Positions 17,013 to 25,185 of a stretch of DNA of 64,000 bases are shown here, one piece after another. Below the pieces are notes generated by a model. The model had not been told where the DNA came from and did no database searches. It worked only from the letters and a program-made list of their open reading frames with translations. The stretch covers positions 1-64,000 of the forward strand of contig MWCD01000003.1 in the NCBI GenBank assembly GCA_002069885.1, in the 5' to 3' direction. A program made the translations under genes and the position numbers. Within the stretch, counting starts at the first letter, position 1. The number at the start of each line of letters is the position of its first letter. The stretch comes from a bacterium ADurb.Bin236 (GTDB lineage Bacteria; UBP15; UBA6099).

Positions 17013-18194
17013 ATGATGGCTCATGAATCCCAGCATATCTGCGGCGCGGCAGTTTTAGACGCGTCGCCCCGGTCGTTAGGCCCTGCGCGCGTCTGGATGA
17101 GCGGGTATATGCCGACGCGCTACGCGCGCGCGCAAAGCGGCCCGATTCAGGTCCGCGCCATCGCCACCGGCTCAGGCCGGGACGGCATGATTTTAGTGTC
17201 TGCGGACACCTGTCTGCTCAGCCCGCGCGTTGCCTCGAACTGGGCCTGCGGCATCGCTCGCGATACCGGATTGAACCGGGATCGTATTTTCATCATTACC
17301 ACGCACACTCATTCCGGACCTGACCTTAGCGGCCTCTTCGGCGGCGTCCCTTCCGCATATTTCAAATTTTTTCAGGAAACAGTTGTGCGCGCCGCCGTCG
17401 CCGCATGGCATAACCGCGCGCCCGCCACCCTGTTCGCGGGGCTTTCGCGGCACTCCTTGGGCATTCCGCGCCGCAAGTCCCGGGGGCAGCAAAGCATGGA
17501 AAACAGCGCGGTCGTGTTGCAATGGAAAACCGGAGACAGCGTGATTGCGACCCTTGTAAACATCGGCTGCCACGGCGTGGTGTATTCCAAATATTCCCGC
17601 GTGTTGAGCGCGGACCTTCCCGGAGCAATCTGCCTCGCGGCGGACCGCGCTTTCGGGGGAGCAACCCTGTTTGCGCCGCGAGCGCAGGGAGACGTGAATC
17701 CCGCGATTCCCGGAGACGATCCTTACGAACAGGCGGGCAACACATCGGAACTGAACCGCCTCGCCGCACTCGGCCTTGAAGCTGTTCAGGAGGCGGCGCG
17801 CCTCGCAAACGAAATCCCGCCCGCGCGCGAGTCGGAGCCTGTTTACGGACTGGAAATGATTTTGCCCGTCGCAACGCCCGCAGGCGCCGCTTTCCGAGTT
17901 CCGTGGTGGTCCGGCCGGGGCGCGCATCCCGCGTTCGGTTTCAGGCTTCGGTTCCGCCGATTCTCAATCTCCGGGATTCCCGGTCTAGCCGCGCCCGGCG
18001 AAATCCTCACCTGCCTCGGCAAAAACTGGCTTGAGCGCAAACCCCCGGTTTCTTTGCTTTTCAGCTATTGCGGCGGCTATCTCGGATACCTCATGACGCC
18101 TGAAACCTTCGCTCGCGGAGGATACGAGCCTAAAGTGTCCCCCGGCCCCTTGCCCGCTCTCCCCGGGCTAGAACGCTGGCTCCCTTGTGGATAA
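17013..18194 (+). CDS. Neutral ceramidase-like protein (N-terminal domain only)
   Basis: A 393-aa relative of the neutral/alkaline ceramidase N-terminal domain, a zinc amidase fold. Visible signatures are the start region LGPARVWMSGYMPTRYARAQSG, the zinc-site motif FIITTHTHSGPDLSG, a second histidine region VNIGCHGVVYSKYSRVLSADLPG, and FAPRAQGDVNPAI. No clear signal peptide is visible and the C-terminal domain of true ceramidases is missing. Similar stand-alone proteins occur widely in bacteria with unknown substrates, so the reaction is uncertain. The ATG at 17013 has only a weak ribosome-binding site. Confidence 0.75.
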   Translation: MMAHESQHICGAAVLDASPRSLGPARVWMSGYMPTRYARAQSGPIQVRAIATGSGRDGMILVSADTCLLSPRVASNWACGIARDTGLNRDRIFIITTHTHSGPDLSGLFGGVPSAYFKFFQETVVRAAVAAWHNRAPATLFAGLSRHSLGIPRRKSRGQQSMENSAVVLQWKTGDSVIATLVNIGCHGVVYSKYSRVLSADLPGAICLAADRAFGGATLFAPRAQGDVNPAIPGDDPYEQAGNTSELNRLAALGLEAVQEAARLANEIPPARESEPVYGLEMILPVATPAGAAFRVPWWSGRGAHPAFGFRLRFRRFSISGIPGLAAPGEILTCLGKNWLERKPPVSLLFSYCGGYLGYLMTPETFARGGYEPKVSPGPLPALPGLERWLPCG

Positions 18195-18302
18195 AGACAT
18201 AGTAATCGCCACTTCATTGATAAAGACATTTCATCTCCATTCGTATAATCATAGTTATCAACAGCGGGCACGCCATAGTTTCTCTAGCGTTCAAGAACGG
18301 TT

Positions 18303-18331
18303 TTGAACTTCGGTTGTTGTTGGGTTAAAAT
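18303..18331 (+). promoter_or_regulatory. Promoter placing transcription start at the ATG
   Basis: -35 TTGAAC (18303-18308), 17-bp spacer, -10 TAAAAT (18326-18331). The ATG at 18339 is 7 nt after the -10 box and has no Shine-Dalgarno sequence, so the mRNA may be leaderless. Confidence 0.55.
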
Positions 18332-18338
18332 AGTTCTC

Positions 18339-19292
18339 ATGGATTTGAGACGAAATGTGAAGATAGCTATGCGCGCGGCGGCGGCTGTCGCCGCGCTTGC
18401 CTCTGTTTTCGTCTGCTCCGCTGCGTTCGCCGAACCTGAGGAACTTGAGCCTCGCCTTCTGTTCGAGATTCGGGACTATCCCGACACGGGGTTCTTCCAG
18501 TGGATATCTTCTATATCGATAGACGAGACGGGAGACACACTGGCGATTGTGGCGGGAGAGCCGGCGGGGATGTTTTTTTACAGGCGCGGCTCCGGTTCGC
18601 CAGTGAAACAGGTTCTATTCAAGTCAGGCCCCGAAGGCGGAGACTGGGGCCGGGCGGCGGCGTGCGGCGGAAAGATTCTGGCGTCGCGCGGGGGAAAGGT
18701 CTTCGAGGCGTCGGAGAGCGGAGAATTGACGGAGTCCGGCGCGGCGGCGGCAGAAGAGGGTTTCAAGGCGGACATCCTGCTGTGCGACAGGCGCGGCAGG
18801 CTGCTGATGGCAGACCGGAAGGCGGCGCGGATAGTGCGGTTCGACGCGGAGGACGCTGCTGAAATGAGGATTTCTCCGCCGAAGGACGCGAAACAGGCTG
18901 CGCGGTTCCCTCTGAAATCTGTGGCGGATATCGCCACGGACTATTTCGGCAGGGTGTACGCGCTGGACCCGAAGTCGCGGGCGGCGATACCGTTTGACGA
19001 GTCGGGCAGGCCGATGACGTCGATTTCCTGCAGCGCGTTTTCGGACGCGCCGTTCCCGTGGGACTCTCCGGCGATAGCGGCTGACACCAGAGGCCGGGTA
19101 TGGCTGATGAACGAATACGAGGACGCTTTGGAGGCGCGGGACGCGTTCGGGACGCCGGTTGCGCGGGTGGCACGGCAGTCGTCCGCAGGCCCCCGCTTCA
19201 TTTCTCCCGTCCAACTGATAGTGGACTCTGAAGACAGGCTGTACGCGCTGGACGCGGCGAGCGTGTCCGTGAAGGTGTTCGATTTGAGATGA
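18339..19292 (+). CDS. Exported NHL/propeller-like protein of unknown function
   Basis: A 317-aa protein with a signal peptide (MRAAAAVAALASVFVCSAAFA, cut before EPEELEP). The mature part shows repeated blocks such as ISIDETGDTLAIVAG, ILLCDRRGRLLMAD, IATDYFGRVYALDP, IAADTRGRVWLMN and LIVDSEDRLYALD. This pattern of D-x-x-G-R-hydrophobic strands is typical of NHL or SMP-30-like beta-propellers, here with about five or six blades. Such proteins bind ligands or hydrolyse lactones; no catalytic residues can be assigned. I choose ATG 18339 rather than an in-frame TTG at 18303, because the promoter overlaps that segment. Confidence 0.75.
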   Translation: MDLRRNVKIAMRAAAAVAALASVFVCSAAFAEPEELEPRLLFEIRDYPDTGFFQWISSISIDETGDTLAIVAGEPAGMFFYRRGSGSPVKQVLFKSGPEGGDWGRAAACGGKILASRGGKVFEASESGELTESGAAAAEEGFKADILLCDRRGRLLMADRKAARIVRFDAEDAAEMRISPPKDAKQAARFPLKSVADIATDYFGRVYALDPKSRAAIPFDESGRPMTSISCSAFSDAPFPWDSPAIAADTRGRVWLMNEYEDALEARDAFGTPVARVARQSSAGPRFISPVQLIVDSEDRLYALDAASVSVKVFDLR

Positions 19293-19343
19293 GACGCCGG
19301 GGCGGGCCGCCCCGGTAGATATTATTGCTGGAAAGCGACAACG

Positions 19344-20285
19344 ATGAACGCTGATTCCACAAAGTTTGAGGGATGCCTTCTGGGGCTGGCGATAGGCGAC
19401 GCGCTGGGGATGCCGTTCGAGGGGATGCGCACCTCGACGATAAAGAGCATGCTCGGCGGCAAGGCGGGCGAGTTCATGCCCTGCCGCGACCGCGGGTTGC
19501 GCGCCGGCCAGTGGACGGACGACACGAAGATGGCTCTCAAGCTAGCCGAAAGCATCGCGCGCAAAAACGGAAAGGTTGACCCGGCGGACGTCGCCCGCGC
19601 TTACGTCGAGTGGTACGATTCCGGCGACCTGCGGGGCATAGGCCGCGCGACGCTCGAAGCAATCCTCAACCTTAAGAGCGGAAAGCAGTGGAGCGAGAGC
19701 GGGAAGCGGGGCGAGTTCGCCGCCGGGAACGGTTCGGCGATGCGTTGCGCGCCCATCGGGCTGCTTGATTGCGGCCGCCCTGAAAAAATGAAGGAAGACT
19801 GCCGGTTGGACGCGGTCGTGACTCACAACAACGACGAGGCTGTGGCGGGTTCGCGGGCGGTGTGCTTCTTCATCGCGCGCGGGGTGACTCAGAGCGACCT
19901 GCTGGAAGCAAAGCCTGAGCTTGTGTCGGAATGCATTGAATACATAGGGCCGTGCGAGGTGTCGCGGGCGCTCGAAAGAGCGCGAAAGCTTTTGATCGAA
20001 GGCGCGCCAGCCGAGGCCGCCGTTTACGCGCTAGGCACAAGCGGCTATGTTGTCGAGACGGTCGCGAGCGCCGTCTTCTGTTTCCTAAAAACGCCCGAGA
20101 GTTTCGAGACGACAGTGGTAGAGGCGGTGATGGGCGGCGGGGACACGGACACAACGGCGGCGGTGGCGGGCGCGATATCGGGCGCATGGAACGGACTGTG
20201 GGGCATACCCCGAAGATGGGTCGAGCAGGTGGAAGGCTCGGCGGAAATCCGGCGCGTCGCAAACGAACTGTTCAAGCTTGCATGA
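19344..20285 (+). CDS. ADP-ribosylglycohydrolase family protein
   Basis: Family that removes ADP-ribose from proteins (DraG type) or hydrolyses related ADP-ribosyl compounds, using two Mg ions. 313 aa. Metal-binding signatures are all present: GLAIGDALGMPFEG, GQWTDDTKMAL, AAGNGSAMRCAP, VTHNNDEAVAG and GGGDTDTTAAVAG. The protein looks complete and active. No dinitrogenase reductase or ADP-ribosyltransferase gene is nearby, so the target is open. A GC-only hairpin (19297-19315) separates it from the preceding gene. Confidence 0.93.
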   Translation: MNADSTKFEGCLLGLAIGDALGMPFEGMRTSTIKSMLGGKAGEFMPCRDRGLRAGQWTDDTKMALKLAESIARKNGKVDPADVARAYVEWYDSGDLRGIGRATLEAILNLKSGKQWSESGKRGEFAAGNGSAMRCAPIGLLDCGRPEKMKEDCRLDAVVTHNNDEAVAGSRAVCFFIARGVTQSDLLEAKPELVSECIEYIGPCEVSRALERARKLLIEGAPAEAAVYALGTSGYVVETVASAVFCFLKTPESFETTVVEAVMGGGDTDTTAAVAGAISGAWNGLWGIPRRWVEQVEGSAEIRRVANELFKLA

Positions 20286-20391
20286 GAAAATCAAAAAGCG
20301 GCGCGCCCCGCGCCGGGTTGCGCGCCCGCGCTTTCTCGAAATCCATTCGGATTTTTTTATTAACGCTAATTCTGCGGCAGGGAGAGTTGAG

Positions 20392-22125
20392 ATGAGAATA
20401 TCGGTTCATCTTCGGGTTGCAATCCTTTGCGCGGCGGGAATCGCGGCTTGCTTATTGAGCTGCGCGGCAACCGCGCAAAATCCTCCTCCGTTCGCGGTGG
20501 AAAAAAGCGACCAGCCGCCGGTGTCTCCCGCATGGGTGTTCGACCACTGGGTCTGGGAAGACGACGTCAACACCGAGGCGGCGGTGTGGGAGATGGTTGA
20601 CGGATACGAGAGCCGGGGCATCCCCGTCGGCGCTGTGGTGATAGACAGCCCGTGGTCCACTGAATACAACAATTTTATATGGAACACGAAAGCGTATCCT
20701 GACCCGCAGGGGATGATAGACCGACTCCACGCGCGCGGCATAAAAGTCATCCTATGGGCGACGTCCATGATGAACGAAAACAGCGATTCCGGAAGGTTCG
20801 AGCCTAAGACCAACGAGGTGTTCACGGAAGCGCGCGACAAGGGATACCTTTGCAACGGCGGAAGAACGATAAAGTGGTGGAAAGGCTCCGGGGGATTCGT
20901 CGACTTCACGAACCCGGAGGCGCGGGCGTGGTGGCGCGGGCTGAAGGCGCGCGTGGTTGATATGGGAATCGACGGCTGGAAAGTGGACGGCACGGACCCT
21001 ATGTTTCCGGCGGACGGCTGGTGCGCATCCGGCCCGGTCAGCCCGAAGGAATACAAAGATATGTATTACATGGAGATGCAGGATTACATAACGTCGCGCA
21101 ATCCCCGCGCGGTGGCGTGGTCCCGCGCGGTGGACATGCTGGTCGCAAACCCGAAAGGTTTCGCTCCAATCAGCCACTCCCCGGTGAACTGGATGGGAGA
21201 CGAGAAACACAACTGGGGCGACTTCGGGTTTATGAAGGCGCTCAGGAACGTGTTTGACGCCGCGCGGCTCGGTTACACCGTCATCGGCACGGACATAGGA
21301 GGCTACCACGGCGACGAAAAAATCACAAAGGAACTGCTTCTGAGATGGGCGCAGTTCGGCGCGCTGAACCCGCTGATGGAAAACGGCGGCCACGGCGCTC
21401 ATTTCCCTTGGCTCCACGACGAGGAAACGATCGCGATATACCGCAAGTTCGTGAAACTGCACCTCGAACTGAAACCGTATTTCTATTCGATGATGATGAA
21501 AAGCCACAACATCAAAGGCCCGATAATTCACCCCGCAAAAGGACAATGGCAATATGTTCTGGGCGACAGCCTTCTGGTGTCGGTCATCCACGAGCCGAAG
21601 ATGGAAAAAGAAGTGGAATTCATGGGCGCGCGGTGGAGGGATTTCTGGGACTTGGGGACGGTTTACGAGCCGGGGCAGAAAACAACCTACGATGTCCCGC
21701 TGGACAAATATCCTCTGTTTGTGCGTGTCGGCTCTATAGTTCCTTTGCGTGTAAACGACGGGGAGCTTGGGCGCGGGGACGAGTCGTTCGCCGGAAAAGT
21801 CACGCTCGACATATCTCCGGGAGCGCCCGCGCGCTTCATGCTGTACGAGGAAGGTTTCGAGCGCGCCGACATCGCGCTTGAGATGGACTCGGAAAATGAT
21901 TTCACGGTCAGGGCGGGCAGAGGCGCGGGGCGGCAGTACATGATAACCGCGGCAAGCGCGGAGGCCCCCGTCTCGGTCGTAGTTAACGGGACGGCCGCCG
22001 CGCGCGATGAATCACTCGCCGGAATCGGCGACCGCCCCGGAAGATGGGCTTTCTCGCCTGTTTTCAAAAGGATATACGTCAATCCCGGCGCGGCGGACGA
22101 TGTCGTTGTCGAAGTAAAATACTGA
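20392..22125 (+). CDS. Exported glycoside hydrolase family 31 (alpha-glucosidase/xylosidase type)
   Basis: Retaining alpha-glycosidase, likely periplasmic or outer-membrane, since it starts with a signal peptide (RISVHLRVAILCAAGIAACLLSCAATA). IAAC would fit a lipobox. 577 aa from the ATG at 20392, which follows GGGAG; a longer frame from 20278 overlaps the previous gene and is rejected. Catalytic nucleophile candidate: Asp in DGWKVDGTDP. Acid/base candidate: Asp in PVNWMGDEKH. VIGTDIGGYHGDE is also a family signature. Substrate cannot be assigned. No transporter or other carbohydrate genes lie next to it. Confidence 0.9.
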   Translation: MRISVHLRVAILCAAGIAACLLSCAATAQNPPPFAVEKSDQPPVSPAWVFDHWVWEDDVNTEAAVWEMVDGYESRGIPVGAVVIDSPWSTEYNNFIWNTKAYPDPQGMIDRLHARGIKVILWATSMMNENSDSGRFEPKTNEVFTEARDKGYLCNGGRTIKWWKGSGGFVDFTNPEARAWWRGLKARVVDMGIDGWKVDGTDPMFPADGWCASGPVSPKEYKDMYYMEMQDYITSRNPRAVAWSRAVDMLVANPKGFAPISHSPVNWMGDEKHNWGDFGFMKALRNVFDAARLGYTVIGTDIGGYHGDEKITKELLLRWAQFGALNPLMENGGHGAHFPWLHDEETIAIYRKFVKLHLELKPYFYSMMMKSHNIKGPIIHPAKGQWQYVLGDSLLVSVIHEPKMEKEVEFMGARWRDFWDLGTVYEPGQKTTYDVPLDKYPLFVRVGSIVPLRVNDGELGRGDESFAGKVTLDISPGAPARFMLYEEGFERADIALEMDSENDFTVRAGRGAGRQYMITAASAEAPVSVVVNGTAAARDESLAGIGDRPGRWAFSPVFKRIYVNPGAADDVVVEVKY

Positions 22126-22202
22126 CCCTCGGCCGGCCTGAGCGCGGACGAGAATCCGCCGGACGCTTCACAAAACAGGCCGCTTGAGTTTAGAATTGCC
22201 GT

Positions 22203-23501
22203 ATGGAAATTGGAAACCTTAAAACGGCGGGACCGCTTCCGGCGGCGCTGGCGAACCCGGCGGCGATAGAGAAGGTTGCGCGCAAACGCGTCTCCGCTCC
22301 CGCGCCCGCAATCCGCGCCCGCTTCATTCCCCCGCTGCATGTCCAACTCGGCCGCGACCACCTAGACTCCATCAGGGAAGAAATCGAGTCCGCCGAGGAC
22401 GTGTTGCTGAACGTCTATGAAGACATCGAGTTGTTCGACGCGCGCGGGTCAGCTCTAGACGACATAGCGTTTCTGCTAGTGCGGATGAAGGACAGGCTGG
22501 ACGAGGTAGTGAGCGGACGCGACAGGCGGGCGGACATCCGGGCCGGGATGGACGCGCTGGCCGATGGGCTTGAACACGCCGCCGAGTCCGCTAAAAGGCG
22601 CAATATCCCCCTTCTGAAACCTGTCTCCCGCGTCGCTTCGCCTCCCGAGTCAGCCCCGGCGGTTCTGGCGGACATCATATTTGTCGTTAGCCGCTCGGCG
22701 TCCATGAAATCAGACGCCGAGGCGATGCTGAGAGGGATGAACGCCTTCAGCTCCGACTTGGCGAACCGGGGAATCTCCGCCATGTTCGGCGCCCAGCCTT
22801 TCGAGCGCTCATCTCAACCCGCAGGCCCGCTGCGCTCCTCCATCTTTGATATCTCAGACGACCTCCGCTCCATGTTCTTCAACGGCGAGACCGCCAACGC
22901 GCTGGCCGCCGTGCGCCAAACCCTCGAAGACCAGTCCTTCAGAGAAAACTCGCTTAAAGCAATCGTCGTGGTGTCCGACCGGGACGCGGACGACGACTAC
23001 GCTTCGGCGGGCGAAGAAGCGCTTGAAGCCGTATCTAACGCGGACGCGGTCGTGTTTGCCATAGCCGGAAAAGACTTCTTTTCCAACAGGCCGTTCTCCG
23101 CTCTCAACAGGCTGGTGGAAAGCTCAGGCGGGGAATATCTAAGCATAAACAAAGCGTCGTTCGCGGACAACTTCGCCGCGCTCGCTGAAAGAATCGCCGA
23201 AGCTCTGCTGTCTCGCGGAGCGCACGTGACGGAGACGAGCGAGCGAATCGTTCACATCGGCCCCGCCCCGGCGGACTCCTTCCTAGTTAAGTTCCCGGAC
23301 TACCGCCCGGAAGCCCTCGGCTTGAGGAACCTCCCTCTTGAAACCGAGGAAGACTTCGCCGCCGCGCTCGAAAAGATATCAGACGCCATCGCCGCGCTCG
23401 CCGAAGACAAAACCGAAAAAGGCGCGCTCCTTGAGCGGCTGCGGCGCATCCTCCAGTTCTTCGACGGCATACGCGCCTTCAGGCTCGATTTCCGCGCGTG
23501 A
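22203..23501 (+). CDS. VWA-like domain protein with altered metal site
   Basis: A 432-aa cytoplasmic-looking protein. Residues ~1-150 are helical and charged. Residues ~155-340 look like a von Willebrand A domain: ADIIFVVSRSASMKSD aligns with the usual metal-site start, LKAIVVVSDRDADDD with the fourth strand, and VVFAIAGKDFF with the fifth. The first metal-binding Asp is replaced by Ser (S-x-S-x-S), so the metal site is probably altered. The C-terminal ~80 residues form an amphipathic helix. There is no Shine-Dalgarno sequence. A -10 box TAGAAT (22191-22196) ends 6 nt before the ATG, with TTCACA 18 bp further up, hinting at a leaderless mRNA. Confidence 0.65.
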   Translation: MEIGNLKTAGPLPAALANPAAIEKVARKRVSAPAPAIRARFIPPLHVQLGRDHLDSIREEIESAEDVLLNVYEDIELFDARGSALDDIAFLLVRMKDRLDEVVSGRDRRADIRAGMDALADGLEHAAESAKRRNIPLLKPVSRVASPPESAPAVLADIIFVVSRSASMKSDAEAMLRGMNAFSSDLANRGISAMFGAQPFERSSQPAGPLRSSIFDISDDLRSMFFNGETANALAAVRQTLEDQSFRENSLKAIVVVSDRDADDDYASAGEEALEAVSNADAVVFAIAGKDFFSNRPFSALNRLVESSGGEYLSINKASFADNFAALAERIAEALLSRGAHVTETSERIVHIGPAPADSFLVKFPDYRPEALGLRNLPLETEEDFAAALEKISDAIAALAEDKTEKGALLERLRRILQFFDGIRAFRLDFRA

Positions 23502-23673
23502 CCGATACGGCAAGCAGCGCGCAATTTTGCGCAAACGAGCGAGTGGCGTTTTCAGATTCCTTTCCCGACAAATAACAACCGCTACATTTTTCCACTCTGG
23601 GGACGTATAATAAACGTTAGCAATCGGGCGGAGCGCGAGATGGCGTCGCGCGGGTTGCGGAATGGAGACTAAC

Positions 23674-24546
23674 ATGAATATGAAAAACATATCGGCCAAG
23701 GCGGGGCGGGTTTTCGCCGCCGCGATGATAGCGGGAACAATTCTAGCGTGCGGAGCGGCGGAAGCCTCGTCTCTGCCCCCCACCCTTTACGGAGCGCGAG
23801 TAATAGGCCATAGGGGCGCTTCAGGTTCCGCGCCGGAAAACACTATGGCGTCTTTCAAACGCGCCTATGAACTGGGCGCCGACATGTTCGAGCTGGACAT
23901 TCACCGGGCCGCCGACGGCGTTCTGGTCATCATCCACGACGACGACACCGAAAGAACCACCGGCGTTCCCGGCAAAGTGGCCGAGATGACATCGGCGCAG
24001 ATAGCCGCGCTCGACGCCGGCTCTTGGTTCTCGAAAGATTTCGCCGGGGAGCCTATCCCCACGCTGCGGCAAGTCCTCGATTGGGCGAAAGACAAGATTC
24101 AGGTGAACATCGAGATAAAGTCCGCCGGATGCGAAGAAGGCGTAGTGGCCATGATCAACGAGTTCGGCATGAAAGACAAAGTGATAGTGACTTCTTTCGA
24201 GCATTCGTTTCTTAAAAAGATTAAAGAGATGGACCCCGAAATAACAACCGGCGCGCTTACGCGGGACATCATAGACCTCGGAGACATCGACAAGATAATC
24301 GAGGCGTGCGCGCCCGACGCGCTCAATCCGAGGTACATCATGGCAAATAAAAAAGTCATCCGGCGCGCGCAGGAGCGCGGGCTGAGCGTGAACATATACA
24401 CCGTCAACGACCCGATTACGATGAACCGGCTTGCGCGGGACGGCGCGAACGGGATAATCACCGACCACCCGGACGTTCTGATAGAGGTTCTCAAGAAGCT
24501 GAAAACGAAAGGTCCGGATTCCGAAGCGGAGGAAACGGCAAAATGA
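23674..24546 (+). CDS. Exported glycerophosphodiester phosphodiesterase
   Basis: Hydrolyses glycerophosphodiesters from phospholipid head groups to glycerol 3-phosphate and an alcohol. 290 aa. A signal peptide (AGRVFAAAMIAGTILACGAAEA) points to the periplasm; ILAC could be a lipobox. Catalytic and metal residues are seen in VIGHRGASGSAPENT, ELDIHRAADGVLVIIHDDD and VNIEIKS. The C-terminal GANGIITDHPDVL is typical. The ATG at 23674 is preferred because GGAG lies 7 bp before it; another ATG at 23662 lacks one. The stop overlaps the next gene by 4 bp. Confidence 0.93.
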   Translation: MNMKNISAKAGRVFAAAMIAGTILACGAAEASSLPPTLYGARVIGHRGASGSAPENTMASFKRAYELGADMFELDIHRAADGVLVIIHDDDTERTTGVPGKVAEMTSAQIAALDAGSWFSKDFAGEPIPTLRQVLDWAKDKIQVNIEIKSAGCEEGVVAMINEFGMKDKVIVTSFEHSFLKKIKEMDPEITTGALTRDIIDLGDIDKIIEACAPDALNPRYIMANKKVIRRAQERGLSVNIYTVNDPITMNRLARDGANGIITDHPDVLIEVLKKLKTKGPDSEAEETAK

Positions 24547-25043
24547 TGGAAGACAACGGCGCCCCCGGAGACGGAAGGCCCTCTCCCCCGCAAATCAGCA
24601 TTGACCGCGAAGGAAACTGGTTCGCGGACGGAAACCCCGTGGCGCACGAGAAGATACTTAGACTGTTCCAAGAGTCTCTGGCGATCGAGGACGGGCGGCA
24701 CATATTGCGCATAGGCAACGAAACCAACCCGGTGGCTGTCGAGGACGCGCCGTTCGTGGCGCGGCAGTTCTTCGTGGAAAACACGGAGGACGGGACGGAT
24801 GTGGCGCGGCTGACTCTCAACGGCGGCCTCTGCGCCGAGCTTGACCCCGGAACGCTCAGGGCGGCTGAAGGCGGCGCGCTGTACTGCTCGCTGCCGGGCC
24901 GCAACGGCCTCGAAGCCCGCTTCTCCCGCGCCGCGCTCTCGCAAATGGCAAAATTCCTCGAACGCGACGAAGCCGGCGGCTTCTACTTGGAACTTAACGG
25001 AACCCGCAACTATATCGACCCGCCCCCGCTGAACGAAGATTGA
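24543..25043 (+). CDS. DUF1285 family protein
   Basis: A 166-aa soluble protein of the DUF1285 family, recognised from ISIDREGNWFADGNPVAHEKILRLF near the start, GRHILRIGNE and VEDAPFVARQFF. The family's function is unknown. It overlaps the phosphodiesterase gene by 4 bp (ATGA), so both are translated together. The C-terminal half has Gly-rich turns (GTLRAAEGGALYCSLPG) and a final LNGTRNYIDPP. Confidence 0.8.
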   Translation: MMEDNGAPGDGRPSPPQISIDREGNWFADGNPVAHEKILRLFQESLAIEDGRHILRIGNETNPVAVEDAPFVARQFFVENTEDGTDVARLTLNGGLCAELDPGTLRAAEGGALYCSLPGRNGLEARFSRAALSQMAKFLERDEAGGFYLELNGTRNYIDPPPLNED

Positions 25044-25058
25044 GCGCAACGGGCAACA

Positions 25059-25087
25059 TTGTGCCATGCGGAAGGATATTGTATTAT
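25059..25087 (+). promoter_or_regulatory. Promoter of the PRC-barrel/coiled-coil gene
   Basis: -35 TTGTGC (25059-25064), 17-bp spacer, -10 TATTAT (25082-25087). The leader of about 90 nt is GC-rich and can fold (CCGCC/GGCGG around 25118-25135). Confidence 0.5.
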
Positions 25088-25185
25088 AAACGCGAATCCG
25101 TCGGAGCGTTCAGGCCCGCCTTATAGGTCGGCGGCCCGGACGGCGGCGGAGCGTTTGCGCTTGCGGCGCATTTCGTGAGGTCGTT

